Assembly: GCA_049281195.1 (NCBI GenBank) | Contig: JBAPRR010000120.1 | Span: 1 to 42,449, forward strand | Source of the DNA: JBAPRR01 sp049281195 | Lineage (GTDB): Bacteria > Actinomycetota > Acidimicrobiia > Acidimicrobiales > CAVXTF01 | Length of the DNA: 42,449 bases | Reading direction: 5' to 3' | Part shown: positions 18,253 to 27,415 of the stretch, piece by piece | How the letters are laid out: the number at the start of each line of letters is the position of its first letter | How positions within the stretch are numbered: position 1 is the first letter of the stretch | Notes under the pieces: model-generated | What the model was told of the DNA's origin: nothing | Databases searched by the model: none | Seen by the model: only the letters and a program-made list of their open reading frames with translations | Made by a program: the position numbers and the translations under genes

Positions 18253-18490
18253 TCCGATATCAGAGCGCCACCCTCGGCGGCTGCAGATTTGGTCGGCATC
18301 AAGCGTCAAAAGCATGAGCCCAACCACTCAGCGTGAGATCCCTTCTTCACCGGCTCCCGGACTCCTTCCTACCGTCTCTTGCCCCTACTTCTAACGGTTC
18401 GAAACGCCCCACGATGCGCTTTTCGTCCAAACCGGGGGAATCCCGCCCGGGATCATGGCCTCCGGCTGTCGGGTTCGGCCGACCTTCGCC

Positions 18491-18496
18491 TATCGT
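18491..18496 (+). promoter_or_regulatory. -10-like hexamer TATCGT for the polyprenyl synthase gene
   Basis: TATCGT ends 8 bases before the GTG at 18505. No ribosome binding site and no clear -35 are visible. It supports the GTG start and a leaderless message. Confidence 0.4.
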
Positions 18497-18504
18497 TCCG
18501 ATGG

Positions 18505-19488
18505 GTGAACGCCTCCACACTTCTCGGTGTTCCCGCGGTCGAGGACGGCCTCGCCCGTCTGGAACCTGCTCTCATTGATGCAGTTACGTCGGGTGACACC
18601 TTTCTGGACGAGGTGACCACGCATCTCATCAAGGGCGGCGGCAAAAGGCTGCGCCCGATTCTCACCATCGCGTCGGCGACCGGCTGCGTCGGTGAGGCGA
18701 GCGAGGACGACATTTTGGGTGCGGTTTCGGTCGAGCTCGTTCACCAGGCGTCGCTCTACCACGATGACGTAATCGACGAAGCCGTGATGCGCCGCCAGGT
18801 GGAAAGCGTCAACGCACGATGGGGGAATCTCGTCGCCATCGTCGCGGGCGACTTTCTGCTCGCGAGATCCGCCGAGATCGCTGCGTCGCTCGGTCAAGAG
18901 GTTGCGGCCCTTCTGGCGAACACTCTCGCCCGTCTCTGCGAGGGCCAGCTGATCGAGATCCGCTCCAAGTTCTCGATCGACAGAACGGAGACCGACTACT
19001 TCGAGACGATTACAGGCAAGACCTCGTCTCTCATGGCCGCAGCTTGCAGGGTCGGTGCCATCACCTCTCACCGCAACCGCGACGAGGTCGAAGCTCTCAC
19101 GCTCTTCGGACAACTTTTCGGGATGGTTTTCCAGATCCGCGACGACACGCTCGACGTGATCGCGACAGAAAAGGAGCTCGGAAAGCCCGCCGGTCAAGAC
19201 CTGGCCGAGGGCGTTTACACGCTTCCCGTGCTCATCGCGCTCGCTGATGAGTCGGCCGGACCGGCGTTGCGCGGCCTGCTGGGCAAGCCGCTCAGCCCCG
19301 AGGAGATCGAGGAAGCTCGCGCGATCGTCGCGGGATCCGGTGCGATCGAAGCCACCCTCGCCATCGGTAACAAATTCGTCCAACAGGCGGAAGAAGCGGC
19401 CATGTCGGCGCCGACGCCGGAACTCGGGCGCGCACTTACCGACCTGACTCGGACGCTCATGGACGACCTGGTCGTCCCCGCCCCGTAA
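18505..19488 (+). CDS. Polyprenyl diphosphate synthase (trans-isoprenyl diphosphate synthase)
   Basis: A 327-aa enzyme that condenses isopentenyl diphosphate with allylic diphosphates, probably to make the isoprenoid tail of menaquinone. The first aspartate-rich motif is in LYHDDVIDEA and the second in QIRDDTLDV; GGGKRLRPILTIA binds the diphosphate. The residues before the first motif are not bulky aromatics, consistent with a long-chain product, but chain length is not proven. I chose the GTG at 18505 because a -10-like hexamer sits 8 bases upstream; the frame stays open back to 18379, but that part looks non-coding. It converges on lysS, with only 9 bases between the stops. Confidence 0.9.
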   Translation: MNASTLLGVPAVEDGLARLEPALIDAVTSGDTFLDEVTTHLIKGGGKRLRPILTIASATGCVGEASEDDILGAVSVELVHQASLYHDDVIDEAVMRRQVESVNARWGNLVAIVAGDFLLARSAEIAASLGQEVAALLANTLARLCEGQLIEIRSKFSIDRTETDYFETITGKTSSLMAAACRVGAITSHRNRDEVEALTLFGQLFGMVFQIRDDTLDVIATEKELGKPAGQDLAEGVYTLPVLIALADESAGPALRGLLGKPLSPEEIEEARAIVAGSGAIEATLAIGNKFVQQAEEAAMSAPTPELGRALTDLTRTLMDDLVVPAP

Positions 19489-19497
19489 GAAATGCGC

Positions 19498-20973
19498 TCA
19501 GCCCTCTTCAGCTGTTTCGGCGCCAACCAGTTCTTCTGCATCTGCGTCGTCGGGAGCGCGCCCTGAGAACACCTCGGGACGAAGCGTCGGAAACGCGATG
19601 ACCTCGCGGATGTTGGACGCATCGGCCAGGATCATCACCAGGCGGTCGATGCCGATCCCCAATCCTCCCGTCGGCGGAAGGCCCCTTTCGAGCGCGCGGA
19701 GATAGTTCTCGTCCACCTCCATCGCCTCGGGGTCCCCGCTGGCGCGTGCACTGGCCTGAGCTTCGAAACGGCCGCGCTGATCGTCCGGATCGGTCAACTC
19801 GCTGAAGGCGTTTCCTAGCTCGCGTCCGGCCACGATGGCCTCGAAGCGTTCGACCAATTCGGAATCATCGCGGTGACGGCGCGACAAGGGCGAAACTTCC
19901 GCCGGGAATTCAGTGACGAACAACGGGCCCCACAGATCGGTCTCTACCGTCTTTTCGTAGAGCTCCAACAACAGCTTGCCCGATCCCCACGACGGGTCTT
20001 CAGAAGGTGCACCGGTCTTTCGAAGCTCCGCCCGAAGTTCGTCGGCCGGCGTGTGCACGTCGAGGTTTCTGCCGATCGCCTCGCTCACGAGCTCGGCCAT
20101 GGTGGCCCGCCTCCACGGAGGTGTGAGGTCCAGTTCGCGTCCCTGGTACGAGATCTTGGAGGTGCCGCGAACTTCGATGGCGAGCTCGGATACCAGCTCC
20201 TCGACCAGTTTCATGATGTCGTTCCAGTCGGCGTAGGCCTCGTAGAGCTCGAGCATCGTGAACTCGGGATTGTGTCGCGGCGATATGCCCTCGTTGCGGA
20301 AAACGCGGGCAATTTCAAAGACTTTTTCGAACCCGCCCACCACCAGTCTCTTCAGGTAGAGCTCCGGGGCGATGCGCAGGAACAGGTCTGTCGAAAGAGC
20401 GTTGTGGTGCGTGACGAAGGGCCGGGCGGCCGCTCCACCGGCCATGGGTTGGAGTATCGGTGTCTCCACCTCGACGAAGCCCCTCCCTTCGAGGATCCGA
20501 CGAACAGACGAGACGACGCGGCTGCGCAGCAACAGGGTGGCGCGCGATTGCGCGTTCACCCACAGGTCGACCTCGCGCTGGCGGAAGCGGGTCTCGGTAT
20601 CGGTGAGACCGGTCCATTTGTTTCCGAACGAGCGACGCGCTTCGGCGAGAAGGACCCAACTCTGCACACCGACAGACAGCTCCCCCTTGCGCGTCTTCAG
20701 GACCCGCCCGCGTGCGCCTATCCAGTCGGCCAGAGACAGGCTCGCGAACTCAGCCAGGTCGTCGGTGACTCCGGTGCGGGCGAAGAGCTGGATACTCCCC
20801 GAGGAATCGTCGAGGCGGGCGAAGGCGATCTTGCCTTGTGCTCTCACCAGCATGACGCGTCCCGCCACGGACACCTCGTCGTCGGACTCCTGGCCCGGTT
20901 CGAGCGTTTCGTCGTACTTGGCGTGAAGCTCGGCTGCGGTCGCGGTGCGTTCGAAGCTGTAGGGGACTCCCAT
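19498..20973 (-). CDS. lysS: Lysyl-tRNA synthetase, class II
   Basis: A 491-aa class II aminoacyl-tRNA synthetase. An OB-fold anticodon-binding domain comes first (VAGRVMLVRAQGKIAFARL). The catalytic core shows motif 1 (GFVEVETPILQP), motif 2 (FEIARVFRNEGISPRHNPEFTM, here in one helix-turn region) and motif 3 (GLGIGIDRLVMIL). The acidic C-terminal tail (about the last 20 residues) is low complexity. A GTG at 20976 directly precedes the ATG at 20973; I use the ATG. It is the last gene of the long vitamin/cofactor series, three bases after coaX. Confidence 0.96.
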   Translation of the reverse strand: MGVPYSFERTATAAELHAKYDETLEPGQESDDEVSVAGRVMLVRAQGKIAFARLDDSSGSIQLFARTGVTDDLAEFASLSLADWIGARGRVLKTRKGELSVGVQSWVLLAEARRSFGNKWTGLTDTETRFRQREVDLWVNAQSRATLLLRSRVVSSVRRILEGRGFVEVETPILQPMAGGAAARPFVTHHNALSTDLFLRIAPELYLKRLVVGGFEKVFEIARVFRNEGISPRHNPEFTMLELYEAYADWNDIMKLVEELVSELAIEVRGTSKISYQGRELDLTPPWRRATMAELVSEAIGRNLDVHTPADELRAELRKTGAPSEDPSWGSGKLLLELYEKTVETDLWGPLFVTEFPAEVSPLSRRHRDDSELVERFEAIVAGRELGNAFSELTDPDDQRGRFEAQASARASGDPEAMEVDENYLRALERGLPPTGGLGIGIDRLVMILADASNIREVIAFPTLRPEVFSGRAPDDADAEELVGAETAEEG

Positions 20974-20976
20974 CAC

Positions 20977-21810
20977 TCAAGAGTGCCGGACGTTGCGCTC
21001 GTACACCAACCTCAAGCCGTGAAGGGTGAGCCAGGGCTCGTGATGCTCGATGCTCGCAGAAAGCGGAGCGATGATCTCGCACAGCCCGCCCGTCGCCACC
21101 ACCGCACTCGGTCCGAGCTCGGCCTGGAACCGTTCGCACATGCCGTCGACCTGAGCGGCGAACCCGTACAGGGTCCCCGACTGGATCGATTCGACGGTGG
21201 ACTTTCCGATGACGCTGCGCGGCTCGACGAGCTCGACCCGCCTGAGCGCCGCGGCGTGGTGGAACAGGGCGTCGAGTGAGATGGCCAGTCCCGGGGCAAT
21301 GGCACCGCCCAGGTACTCGCCGTCTTTCGAGATTGCGTCGAAGGTGGTGGCGGTCCCCATGTCCACGACCACGCACGGACCTCCGTAAAGGTCGTAGGCG
21401 CCCACCGCGTTGGCGATGCGGTCGGGGCCGACCTCTTTCGGGTTGTCGTAGAGGATCGGCATGCCCGAACGCAGCCCGGGTTCGAGGACCACGCAAGAAA
21501 TGTCGAACCACCGCTCTGCCATCTGTCTGAGCGATGTCTTCACGAGCGGCACTGACGAGGTGACGGCCATACCGCTCACCGTCTCTTCGAAGTGGATTCC
21601 CGACAGGTCGAGCAGGTTGGAAAGCAACAGGGCGTGCTCGTCGGGAGTCCTGTTGTCGACGGTGGAGAGTCGCCAATGGTGGGTCAGCCCGGTCGGCTCC
21701 GGCGGCTCCGAACCGGCCGGTGTCGCGCCGGGGGGAGGCACGTCCCCCGGTTCGAGCGAGAACAATCCGACAACTGTCTCCGTGTTGCCGACGTCGATTG
21801 CCAGGAGCAT
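20977..21810 (-). CDS. coaX: Pantothenate kinase, type III
   Basis: A 277-aa ASKHA-fold kinase that phosphorylates pantothenate, the first step of CoA synthesis from the vitamin. The N-terminal phosphate loop is LLAIDVGNTETVVGLF. VGPDRIANAVGAYDLYGGPCVVVDMGTATTFD (two parts) carries the pantothenate- and metal-binding residues, and GGAIAPGL follows. There is a Pro/Gly-rich insert at residues 22-40. Its ATG directly follows the nadC TAA stop. With panC and panD nearby, the path from aspartate and pantoate to 4'-phosphopantothenate is encoded in this window. Confidence 0.95.
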   Translation of the reverse strand: MLLAIDVGNTETVVGLFSLEPGDVPPPGATPAGSEPPEPTGLTHHWRLSTVDNRTPDEHALLLSNLLDLSGIHFEETVSGMAVTSSVPLVKTSLRQMAERWFDISCVVLEPGLRSGMPILYDNPKEVGPDRIANAVGAYDLYGGPCVVVDMGTATTFDAISKDGEYLGGAIAPGLAISLDALFHHAAALRRVELVEPRSVIGKSTVESIQSGTLYGFAAQVDGMCERFQAELGPSAVVATGGLCEIIAPLSASIEHHEPWLTLHGLRLVYERNVRHS

Positions 21811-22704
21811 TTAGGCGTCTCCTCCGGTCGCGGATCCGTCCGTGATCCCGAGCAGATCGAGACCTATGTCGAGCGTTGGGGCCGAATGGGTGAGCGCCCC
21901 CACCGAGATGAGGTCTGCGCCGGCAGCGGCGTATAGACCGACATTCCCGATGGTCACATTCCCTGACACCTCCACCAGAACGTTCCCGGAGTTTTTGTGT
22001 GCCCGTACGAGACGCACGCACTCCGCCACCTGATCGGGGTTCATGTTGTCGAGCATCACCACCGACGCTCCGGAGGCCAGAGCCTCTTCGAGCTGGGAGA
22101 CCCTGTCGCACTCGACCTCGACCATCCTTCCCGGCCACATCGACCGGGCCGTAATGACGGCATCTGTGATCGAAATACCGGCGAGATGGTTGTCCTTCAC
22201 CATCACTCCTTCTGACAGGTTGCCCCTGTGATTGGTGCCTCCGCCCGCTCGGACCGCGGCCTTCTCCAGGGAGCGAAGTCCCGGCGTCGTCTTGCGCGTG
22301 TCGAGGATCCGGGTCGACGGATTTTCGGATCTGGCCGCGTCCACGAAAGTCCGCGTCAGCGTGGCGATACCCGAGAGGTGGCACAAAAAGTTGAGGGCGG
22401 TACGTTCCGCGGTGAGGATCGGGGCCAGCGGACCCTCGACCTGAGCGATCTGATGTCCCGGTATGACCGCGGTGCCGTCGGGCGACAGCCAATCCACCGA
22501 AATGCGGGGTTCGAGCGACGAGAAGGCCTCTGTCGCACAGAGCCCTCCCGCGACCACACCTTCACGTCTGGCGACCAACGCGAACCGTGCGCTCACGTCC
22601 GGTGTGACAAGCGAGGCGGAAAGATCGCCCAGAGGGAGTACGTCTTCTGCCAGTGCTCTGGCGACGGCTTCTCTCACTGCCTGGGCGGGAGGATCCAGAT
22701 ACAT
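21811..22704 (-). CDS. nadC: Nicotinate-nucleotide pyrophosphorylase (quinolinate phosphoribosyltransferase)
   Basis: A 297-aa enzyme converting quinolinate and PRPP to nicotinate mononucleotide. AERTALNFLCHLSGIAT, RILDTRKTTPGLR and GGGTNHRGNLSEGVMVKDNH are the quinolinate- and PRPP-binding segments, and VVMLDNMNPDQV and LVEVSGNVTIGNV follow in the barrel. I chose the ATG at 22704, with GAGGG upstream; the frame stays open further but overlaps nadB. It starts 10 bases after nadB. The quinolinate synthase gene nadA is not in the window. Confidence 0.96.
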   Translation of the reverse strand: MYLDPPAQAVREAVARALAEDVLPLGDLSASLVTPDVSARFALVARREGVVAGGLCATEAFSSLEPRISVDWLSPDGTAVIPGHQIAQVEGPLAPILTAERTALNFLCHLSGIATLTRTFVDAARSENPSTRILDTRKTTPGLRSLEKAAVRAGGGTNHRGNLSEGVMVKDNHLAGISITDAVITARSMWPGRMVEVECDRVSQLEEALASGASVVMLDNMNPDQVAECVRLVRAHKNSGNVLVEVSGNVTIGNVGLYAAAGADLISVGALTHSAPTLDIGLDLLGITDGSATGGDA

Positions 22705-22714
22705 CGCCGGACCC

Positions 22715-24337
22715 TCAGGAGCGCTTCGCGGTGGCGTGCACGAGGCGTCGCCTCCACTCGGGGCGTGACTCGGGAAATTCGAGACGGGAGTGTGCGCCCC
22801 TGGTCTCTTCGCGGAGCATTGCACTCGAAAGCAACGCGCCCGACAGGCTGCACAGATTGGAGAGCTCTGCAGCCTGGCGATCGACGGGGGCGGCAGCCAT
22901 AGCGGCGCGCACACCGGAAACGGCACGCCAGGCCGCGGCGAGTGAATCGGCAGACCTGCTTACTCCCGCCCCGTCTGTCATGGATCGTTGAAGGAGGGTT
23001 CGGAGTTTGGCTGTGTCGTCCACCCCGGGGAGTTGCACCGGTCCGTCATCGAGAACACGCCCATTTGCGAGATTCGAAGCCCCGACCGGGCTGCACGGCA
23101 CGTCCGCGGATTCCCCGAGTACCGCCGCCATCACCCCAGTCGGGTCGGGACCTCTCTTTCCTGACAGCAGTGCCTCCGCCACGCGCGCGCCGAAGACCAT
23201 CCCCTCCAGCAGTGAATTGGAAGCAAGGCGGTTGGCGCCGTGCACTCCGGTACACGATGCCTCGCCGGCAGCCCACAGGCCGGGCATAGCGCTGGCCCCG
23301 TCGAGATCGGTCACCACCCCGCCCGAGATGTAATGGGCCGCAGGCGCTATGGGGAGCCAGTCCACCGCGGGATCGAGGCCCGCATCGCGCAGCGACTTGG
23401 CCAGGGTGGGAAAACGACGGTCGAATTGCTCCAGCCCGGTCGCATCCAGCCACAGATGGTCCACGCCGGATTCGGCCATGCGCTCCTGCATGGCGCGGCT
23501 CACCACGTCACGCGGAGACAGCTCGTCCACGAACCGGTTGCCCCGATCGTCTCGAAGCAGGGCCCCGTGGCCCCGGAGCGCCTCCGACAGAAGTGGACGC
23601 GGCATCGCAGGATGGTGAAGCGCGGTCGGATGGAACTGCACGAATTCCACGTCTGCGACAGGGACGCCGGTGCGAAGCGCCATCGCGATCCCGTCGCCTG
23701 TGGCCTCGGTCGGGTTGGTCGTCACTGCGAACATCTGGCCGGCGCCACCGGTGGCGACGACAACCTCAGAGGCCCGCACCGTCCGGGCCACGCCTTCGGG
23801 ATCGAGAGCCGTGACCCCGGCACAGCGGCCGGACGAGACGATCAGATCCACAGCGAGCCACTGCTCGAGAACCGCTGTCGCGGTGCTCGCTACTGCGGCG
23901 ACGAGAGCGCGCTCGACCTCCGCACCGGTGGCCGCTCCGCCGGCGTGAAGGATCCGGGCGATCGAATGTCCGCCTTCGCGTGCTCGGGCGAGCTCACCTC
24001 CGGCTTCCGAGTCGAAGACGGCTCCGAGACCGATCAGCTCGAGCACCCTGGCCGGACCTTCGTCCACGAGCACACGGACAGCCGAGTGGTCGCACAATCC
24101 GGCTCCCGCGGCCAGGGTGTCGGCCAGGTGAAGGTCGGTCGAATCCTCGTCGCCGCCGATCACCGCCGCTACGCCGCCCTGCGCCCACCGGGTCGCCGAC
24201 TGGGACAGGTCGCCCTTTGTGAGGATCCCGACCCGCAGGCCCGGAATTTCGGCCAGCCTGACGACGGCGGACAGGCCCGCTACGCCACTTCCGAGTACGA
24301 GAACGTCGAGATCGTCTGCTATCGCATCGTCTGTCAC
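22715..24337 (-). CDS. nadB: L-aspartate oxidase
   Basis: A 540-aa flavoprotein that oxidises L-aspartate to iminoaspartate, the first step of NAD synthesis. FAD is bound at LVLGSGVAGLSAVVRLA. SQSATRWAQGGVAA, the EGGHSIARILHAGG segment, FVQFHPTAL and LWAAGEASCTGVHGANRLASN (two parts) are characteristic. The C-terminal helical domain is shorter and more divergent than in enterobacteria. The GTG start lies 13 bases after panD. Two aspartate-consuming enzymes (PanD, NadB) are thus encoded next to each other. Confidence 0.95.
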   Translation of the reverse strand: MTDDAIADDLDVLVLGSGVAGLSAVVRLAEIPGLRVGILTKGDLSQSATRWAQGGVAAVIGGDEDSTDLHLADTLAAGAGLCDHSAVRVLVDEGPARVLELIGLGAVFDSEAGGELARAREGGHSIARILHAGGAATGAEVERALVAAVASTATAVLEQWLAVDLIVSSGRCAGVTALDPEGVARTVRASEVVVATGGAGQMFAVTTNPTEATGDGIAMALRTGVPVADVEFVQFHPTALHHPAMPRPLLSEALRGHGALLRDDRGNRFVDELSPRDVVSRAMQERMAESGVDHLWLDATGLEQFDRRFPTLAKSLRDAGLDPAVDWLPIAPAAHYISGGVVTDLDGASAMPGLWAAGEASCTGVHGANRLASNSLLEGMVFGARVAEALLSGKRGPDPTGVMAAVLGESADVPCSPVGASNLANGRVLDDGPVQLPGVDDTAKLRTLLQRSMTDGAGVSRSADSLAAAWRAVSGVRAAMAAAPVDRQAAELSNLCSLSGALLSSAMLREETRGAHSRLEFPESRPEWRRRLVHATAKRS

Positions 24338-24350
24338 CGCATCGGCGAGC

Positions 24351-24758
24351 TTACGAGTAGACGACAGGCTGAGGTCTCACCGTGGAGACCTCCGCGATCG
24401 CATGAGCGGTCGACTCGTCGATGATGCGGTTGTCAGAATCGACATGGACCACACGCGGTTCGAAACTCTGTAGCTCGGCGTCTTCGTAGTCCGCATACGT
24501 GATCACGATGACCTTGTCGCCTTTGTGCACCAGACGGGCAGCCGCGCCGTTCAGACACACCTCTCCTGGTCCACCGACTATGGCGTATGTCTCGAAGCGG
24601 GCTCCGTTGTCGATGTCCAACACGGCCACCTGCTCGTACTCGCGAATATCTGCGAGGACCATCAGTTCGGGATCGAGGCTGATCGAACCGACGTAGTTCA
24701 GGTTGGCATCGGTGACCGTGGCGCGATGGATCTTCGACTTCATCATGCGGCGCCTCAT
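24351..24758 (-). CDS. panD: Aspartate 1-decarboxylase precursor (pyruvoyl enzyme)
   Basis: A 135-aa proenzyme making beta-alanine from L-aspartate for pantothenate. It should self-cleave at Gly24-Ser25 in YVGSIS, generating the pyruvoyl group on Ser25. The KSKIHRATVT start, the FETYAIVG segment and GAAARLVHKGDKVIVITY are family hallmarks. The ATG overlaps the panC stop by four bases (ATGA). Confidence 0.96.
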   Translation of the reverse strand: MRRRMMKSKIHRATVTDANLNYVGSISLDPELMVLADIREYEQVAVLDIDNGARFETYAIVGGPGEVCLNGAAARLVHKGDKVIVITYADYEDAELQSFEPRVVHVDSDNRIIDESTAHAIAEVSTVRPQPVVYS

Positions 24759-25681
24759 GACCCCGTTGCTCCCTCCAAGGTCGTTTCCTTCACGGCTGGT
24801 CCATCGACGTTCTGGCGGACCCCGGCGCCGACGACCGCACCGACATTGTCGATCAACCGGACGTCACCGACGCGCGCTGCTATCAACAGCCGGACCTCGC
24901 CACTCAACCGTTCAGGGGTCGACAGGTCTGATGGGTCCACCACTGCGACGTACTCAGCCACAACCCCGGGCTCCGACGCGAGCACGCCGGCCATCGTCGA
25001 TCGCAGCGACTCGGGATCGCGCTCCCCGGCCGAAACCTCTTTCGCGGCACAGAAAAGCGCCCGCGATATGACCGAAGCTCGTTTTCGGTCCGCGTCGCTC
25101 AGCCGGGCGTTGCGACTCGAGAGCGCCAGCCCGTCGTATTCGCGCACGGTGGCGCAGGCGATTACGTCGACGGGAAGGAGAAGATCACGCACCAATCGGC
25201 TCACGACAGCCACCTGCTGGAAGTCCTTCTCACCGAAATACGCCCGGCACCGTCCCGACATGCACAAGAGCTTTGTAACCACCGTGGCGACCCCATCGAA
25301 ATGACCGGGCCGGAAAGCACCTTCGAGCCCATCTGTAACCACTCCCACGTGAACGGTGGTAGCCGGCTGGGCCGGGTAATCGGGATACATCTCGGTGACC
25401 CCGGGGACCAGCACCACGTCGGCACCGGCATCAGACAAAAGGACCAGGTCGGCTTCCAAGGTCCGGGGGTACGCGTCGAGGTCGCCCTTGTCGTTGAACT
25501 GGAGCGGGTTCACGAAGATCGTCACGGCCACAAAGCCGCACTCGCGGTGCGCCCGCTCGACCAGGGACCGGTGACCGGCGTGCAGGGCCCCCATCGTCGG
25601 GACCAGACCTATCTTCAACCCGGCGGAACGGGCCTCGTCGAGATTGGAGGAGAACTCGGAGACGGAACGCAGAACCCGCAT
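24755..25681 (-). CDS. panC: Pantothenate synthetase (pantoate-beta-alanine ligase)
   Basis: A 308-aa enzyme joining pantoate and beta-alanine with ATP. The nucleotide motif HAGH (residues 34-37) follows VPTMGALH; FVNPLQF and YFGEKDFQQV bind substrates, and the REYDGLALSSRNARL segment contains the serine-rich ATP loop. I chose the ATG at 25681, two bases after the stop of the DUF2520 gene. It is coupled by overlap to panD. Confidence 0.97.
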   Translation of the reverse strand: MRVLRSVSEFSSNLDEARSAGLKIGLVPTMGALHAGHRSLVERAHRECGFVAVTIFVNPLQFNDKGDLDAYPRTLEADLVLLSDAGADVVLVPGVTEMYPDYPAQPATTVHVGVVTDGLEGAFRPGHFDGVATVVTKLLCMSGRCRAYFGEKDFQQVAVVSRLVRDLLLPVDVIACATVREYDGLALSSRNARLSDADRKRASVISRALFCAAKEVSAGERDPESLRSTMAGVLASEPGVVAEYVAVVDPSDLSTPERLSGEVRLLIAARVGDVRLIDNVGAVVGAGVRQNVDGPAVKETTLEGATGS

Positions 25682-25683
25682 GA

Positions 25684-26451
25684 TCAAGCCACCTCTACCG
25701 GTGCAGATACCGCGTCCACAGGCCCAGATGCCGGTACAGACCCGGACGCCGCCAGTCGCTCGGCGAGTGCGACGCACGCGTCGTAGCCGGCCAGCTCCGA
25801 CGGATCGAGAGCGGCCCGGTGCCTGGCCAGCGTGGCGTGGTCTCCTCTCGCTGCGGGACCGGTCAGGGCGGCTTCGGGACCGAGAGCCTCCACATCGGCC
25901 AGCGCGGCACGAGCGAGACCCAGGAACACGTCGAGCTCCAGGCCGATTGACCCTGCGACACGCTCGACCTGGGCCATGAGAGCGACCACGTGGTTGGCGG
26001 CGATGCAGGCAGCTGCGTGGTACGCGGCACGATTCTCGTCACGCACCAAGACTGTGCGCCCACCGATGCTCTTGGCCAGACTCTCCGCCGCGGAGTCGCC
26101 GGCTACGGCGAAGGTGGCTCCAGCCATCAGACGTGTCGCCCCGACCTCAGAGTTCGGAAGGGGGATCAGCGGATGCATCGAGGCTCTGCGAGCGTGCGGG
26201 GCGAGAACCCCGAGGCCCTGAGATCCCGACAGGTGCATCACCACCGTCGAGTCGACCGGCTTGATGCGGGTTGCGATTTCGGCGATGCGGCGGTCGGGGA
26301 CGGCGAGGATCAGGACATCAACCCCGGATGCGGCGTCTACCGGATCGTCACCCGACCCGACGAAACCGACCACCTCATGACCTGAGGCCTGAAGGGCTGA
26401 CGCAACCGACGTACCGGCCCGACCAGGGCCGACAATGCGAATGGTAGCCAC
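25684..26451 (-). CDS. Rossmann-fold / DUF2520 protein of the pantothenate operon
   Basis: A 255-aa protein with an N-terminal NAD(P)-binding Rossmann domain (IRIVGPGRAGTSVASAL, then VDVLILAVPDRRI) and a C-terminal helical DUF2520 domain (YHAAACIAANHVVALM and the GPAARGDHATLARHR segment), the architecture of 6-phosphogluconate-dehydrogenase-like enzymes. The GTG start has an AAAGGGG ribosome binding site. Actinobacterial pan operons commonly carry this gene before panC. No ketopantoate reductase (panE) or panB lies in the window, so a role as a reductase in pantoate synthesis is attractive but unproven. Confidence 0.85.
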   Translation of the reverse strand: MATIRIVGPGRAGTSVASALQASGHEVVGFVGSGDDPVDAASGVDVLILAVPDRRIAEIATRIKPVDSTVVMHLSGSQGLGVLAPHARRASMHPLIPLPNSEVGATRLMAGATFAVAGDSAAESLAKSIGGRTVLVRDENRAAYHAAACIAANHVVALMAQVERVAGSIGLELDVFLGLARAALADVEALGPEAALTGPAARGDHATLARHRAALDPSELAGYDACVALAERLAASGSVPASGPVDAVSAPVEVA

Positions 26452-26531
26452 TTTGGAACCCCTTTCTGCGATCCAGCCCACTGCGGGTGCCGGTCGCCCA
26501 AGGAGACGAAACTGCGAATGCCTTACCCAGT

Positions 26532-27011
26532 CTAAGGGAACGCAAGCCCTCCAACCAGAGCGACCTCGCCCTGTGCCGAATCGAGCCTGTCGCCACTCAC
26601 CAATTCGGGTGCCAGATCGGCCAGCGGTGCTACGACGAAGCGCCTCTCCCACATGCGCGGGTGAGGGACCCGCAGGTCGGGCTCGTCGATCGACTGGTCC
26701 CCCACCAGCAACACGTCGACGTCGAGTGTCCTCGGGCCGAAGCGGACGGTACGGGCACGCCCGGCCTCCTGCTCGAGTCGATTGGCGACGGCCAAGAGCT
26801 CACGGGCTGACAGATGGGTATCGAGCTCGACCACGATGTTGAGGTAGTTGTCCTGGCCGCTGGGCCCGCCGACCGGCTCGGTCTCGTAGACGGGCGACAC
26901 CGCAACCACACCGGGCAACGCCTCTACCGCGGCACGCAGGTAACCGAGGCGATCGCCCATGTTCGAACCGAGACCCAAAAATGCCCGGACCGATGCAGGC
27001 TCAGCCCTCAA
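26532..27011 (-). CDS. folK: HPPK (6-hydroxymethyl-7,8-dihydropterin pyrophosphokinase)
   Basis: About 159 aa. The enzyme transfers pyrophosphate to hydroxymethyldihydropterin in folate synthesis. AFLGLGSNMGDR, the VYETEPVGGPSGQDNYLN segment and FGPRTLDVDVLL with HPRMWERRFVVAPLADL are the canonical HPPK motifs. The start is a TTG at 27011 that overlaps the folB stop (TTGA); a GTG at 27059 would overlap folB by 52 bases. An 80-base gap separates folK from the DUF2520 gene, the largest gap inside this gene series. Confidence 0.93.
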   Translation of the reverse strand: MRAEPASVRAFLGLGSNMGDRLGYLRAAVEALPGVVAVSPVYETEPVGGPSGQDNYLNIVVELDTHLSARELLAVANRLEQEAGRARTVRFGPRTLDVDVLLVGDQSIDEPDLRVPHPRMWERRFVVAPLADLAPELVSGDRLDSAQGEVALVGGLAFP

Positions 27012-27415
27012 CCGCCGGTCCCTGACCGCCGTCGGGTGATCCGGACTCCCGCGGTCCACAGATCGACCGGCACCGGAGGCCTGAGCTTCCTGACCACGAC
27101 CGTCACCTCGGCGACGGGGTCGTGCTTAAGGACCGCGTTCGCCACCGCTTCGGCCAGAGATTCGATCAGGTGGAACGTCGACCCGGAAACGACGGCCGCA
27201 GCCTCTTCCGATACGAGCCCGTAGTCGACGGTGTCCTCAACATCGTCACTCGCTGCTGCCGCCACGCCGGCCCCCTCATCGAGCACGACGTCGATGTCGA
27301 GCTCGAACGGCTGGGCGCTGTCTCTTTCCTGGTCGCTCACCCCGTGATGTCCGAGGACACGCAGACCGCGGAGCTCGATCACCGACGTTCCCACAGCGCG
27401 GTCAGCCGGGTTCAA
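27008..27415 (-). CDS. folB: Dihydroneopterin aldolase
   Basis: A 135-aa enzyme producing hydroxymethyldihydropterin from dihydroneopterin. LRGLRVLGHHGVSDQER contains the catalytic Glu, the VDYGLVSEEA and HLIESLAEAVANAVL segments follow, and VVVRKLRPPVPV carries the catalytic Lys. The first possible start is a TTG at 27415 overlapping the stop of the upstream pseudophosphatase-like gene; GTG codons at 27394 and 27382 are alternatives. It is coupled to folK downstream. Confidence 0.93.
   Translation of the reverse strand: MNPADRAVGTSVIELRGLRVLGHHGVSDQERDSAQPFELDIDVVLDEGAGVAAAASDDVEDTVDYGLVSEEAAAVVSGSTFHLIESLAEAVANAVLKHDPVAEVTVVVRKLRPPVPVDLWTAGVRITRRRSGTGG

Noticed and set aside
18230..18262. 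SigR-type promoter (GGAAC ... GTA) upstream of clpC
   Set aside because: The spacing and -10 do not fit GGAAT-N18-GTT; only the first box is similar.
19873..24424. Long + strand open frames opposite lysS/coaX (19873-21279) and nadB (23240-24424), and a 580-codon - strand frame at 20750-22492
   Set aside because: All overlap confidently identified lysS, coaX, nadC or nadB in another frame and have low-complexity Arg/Gly-rich sequence.
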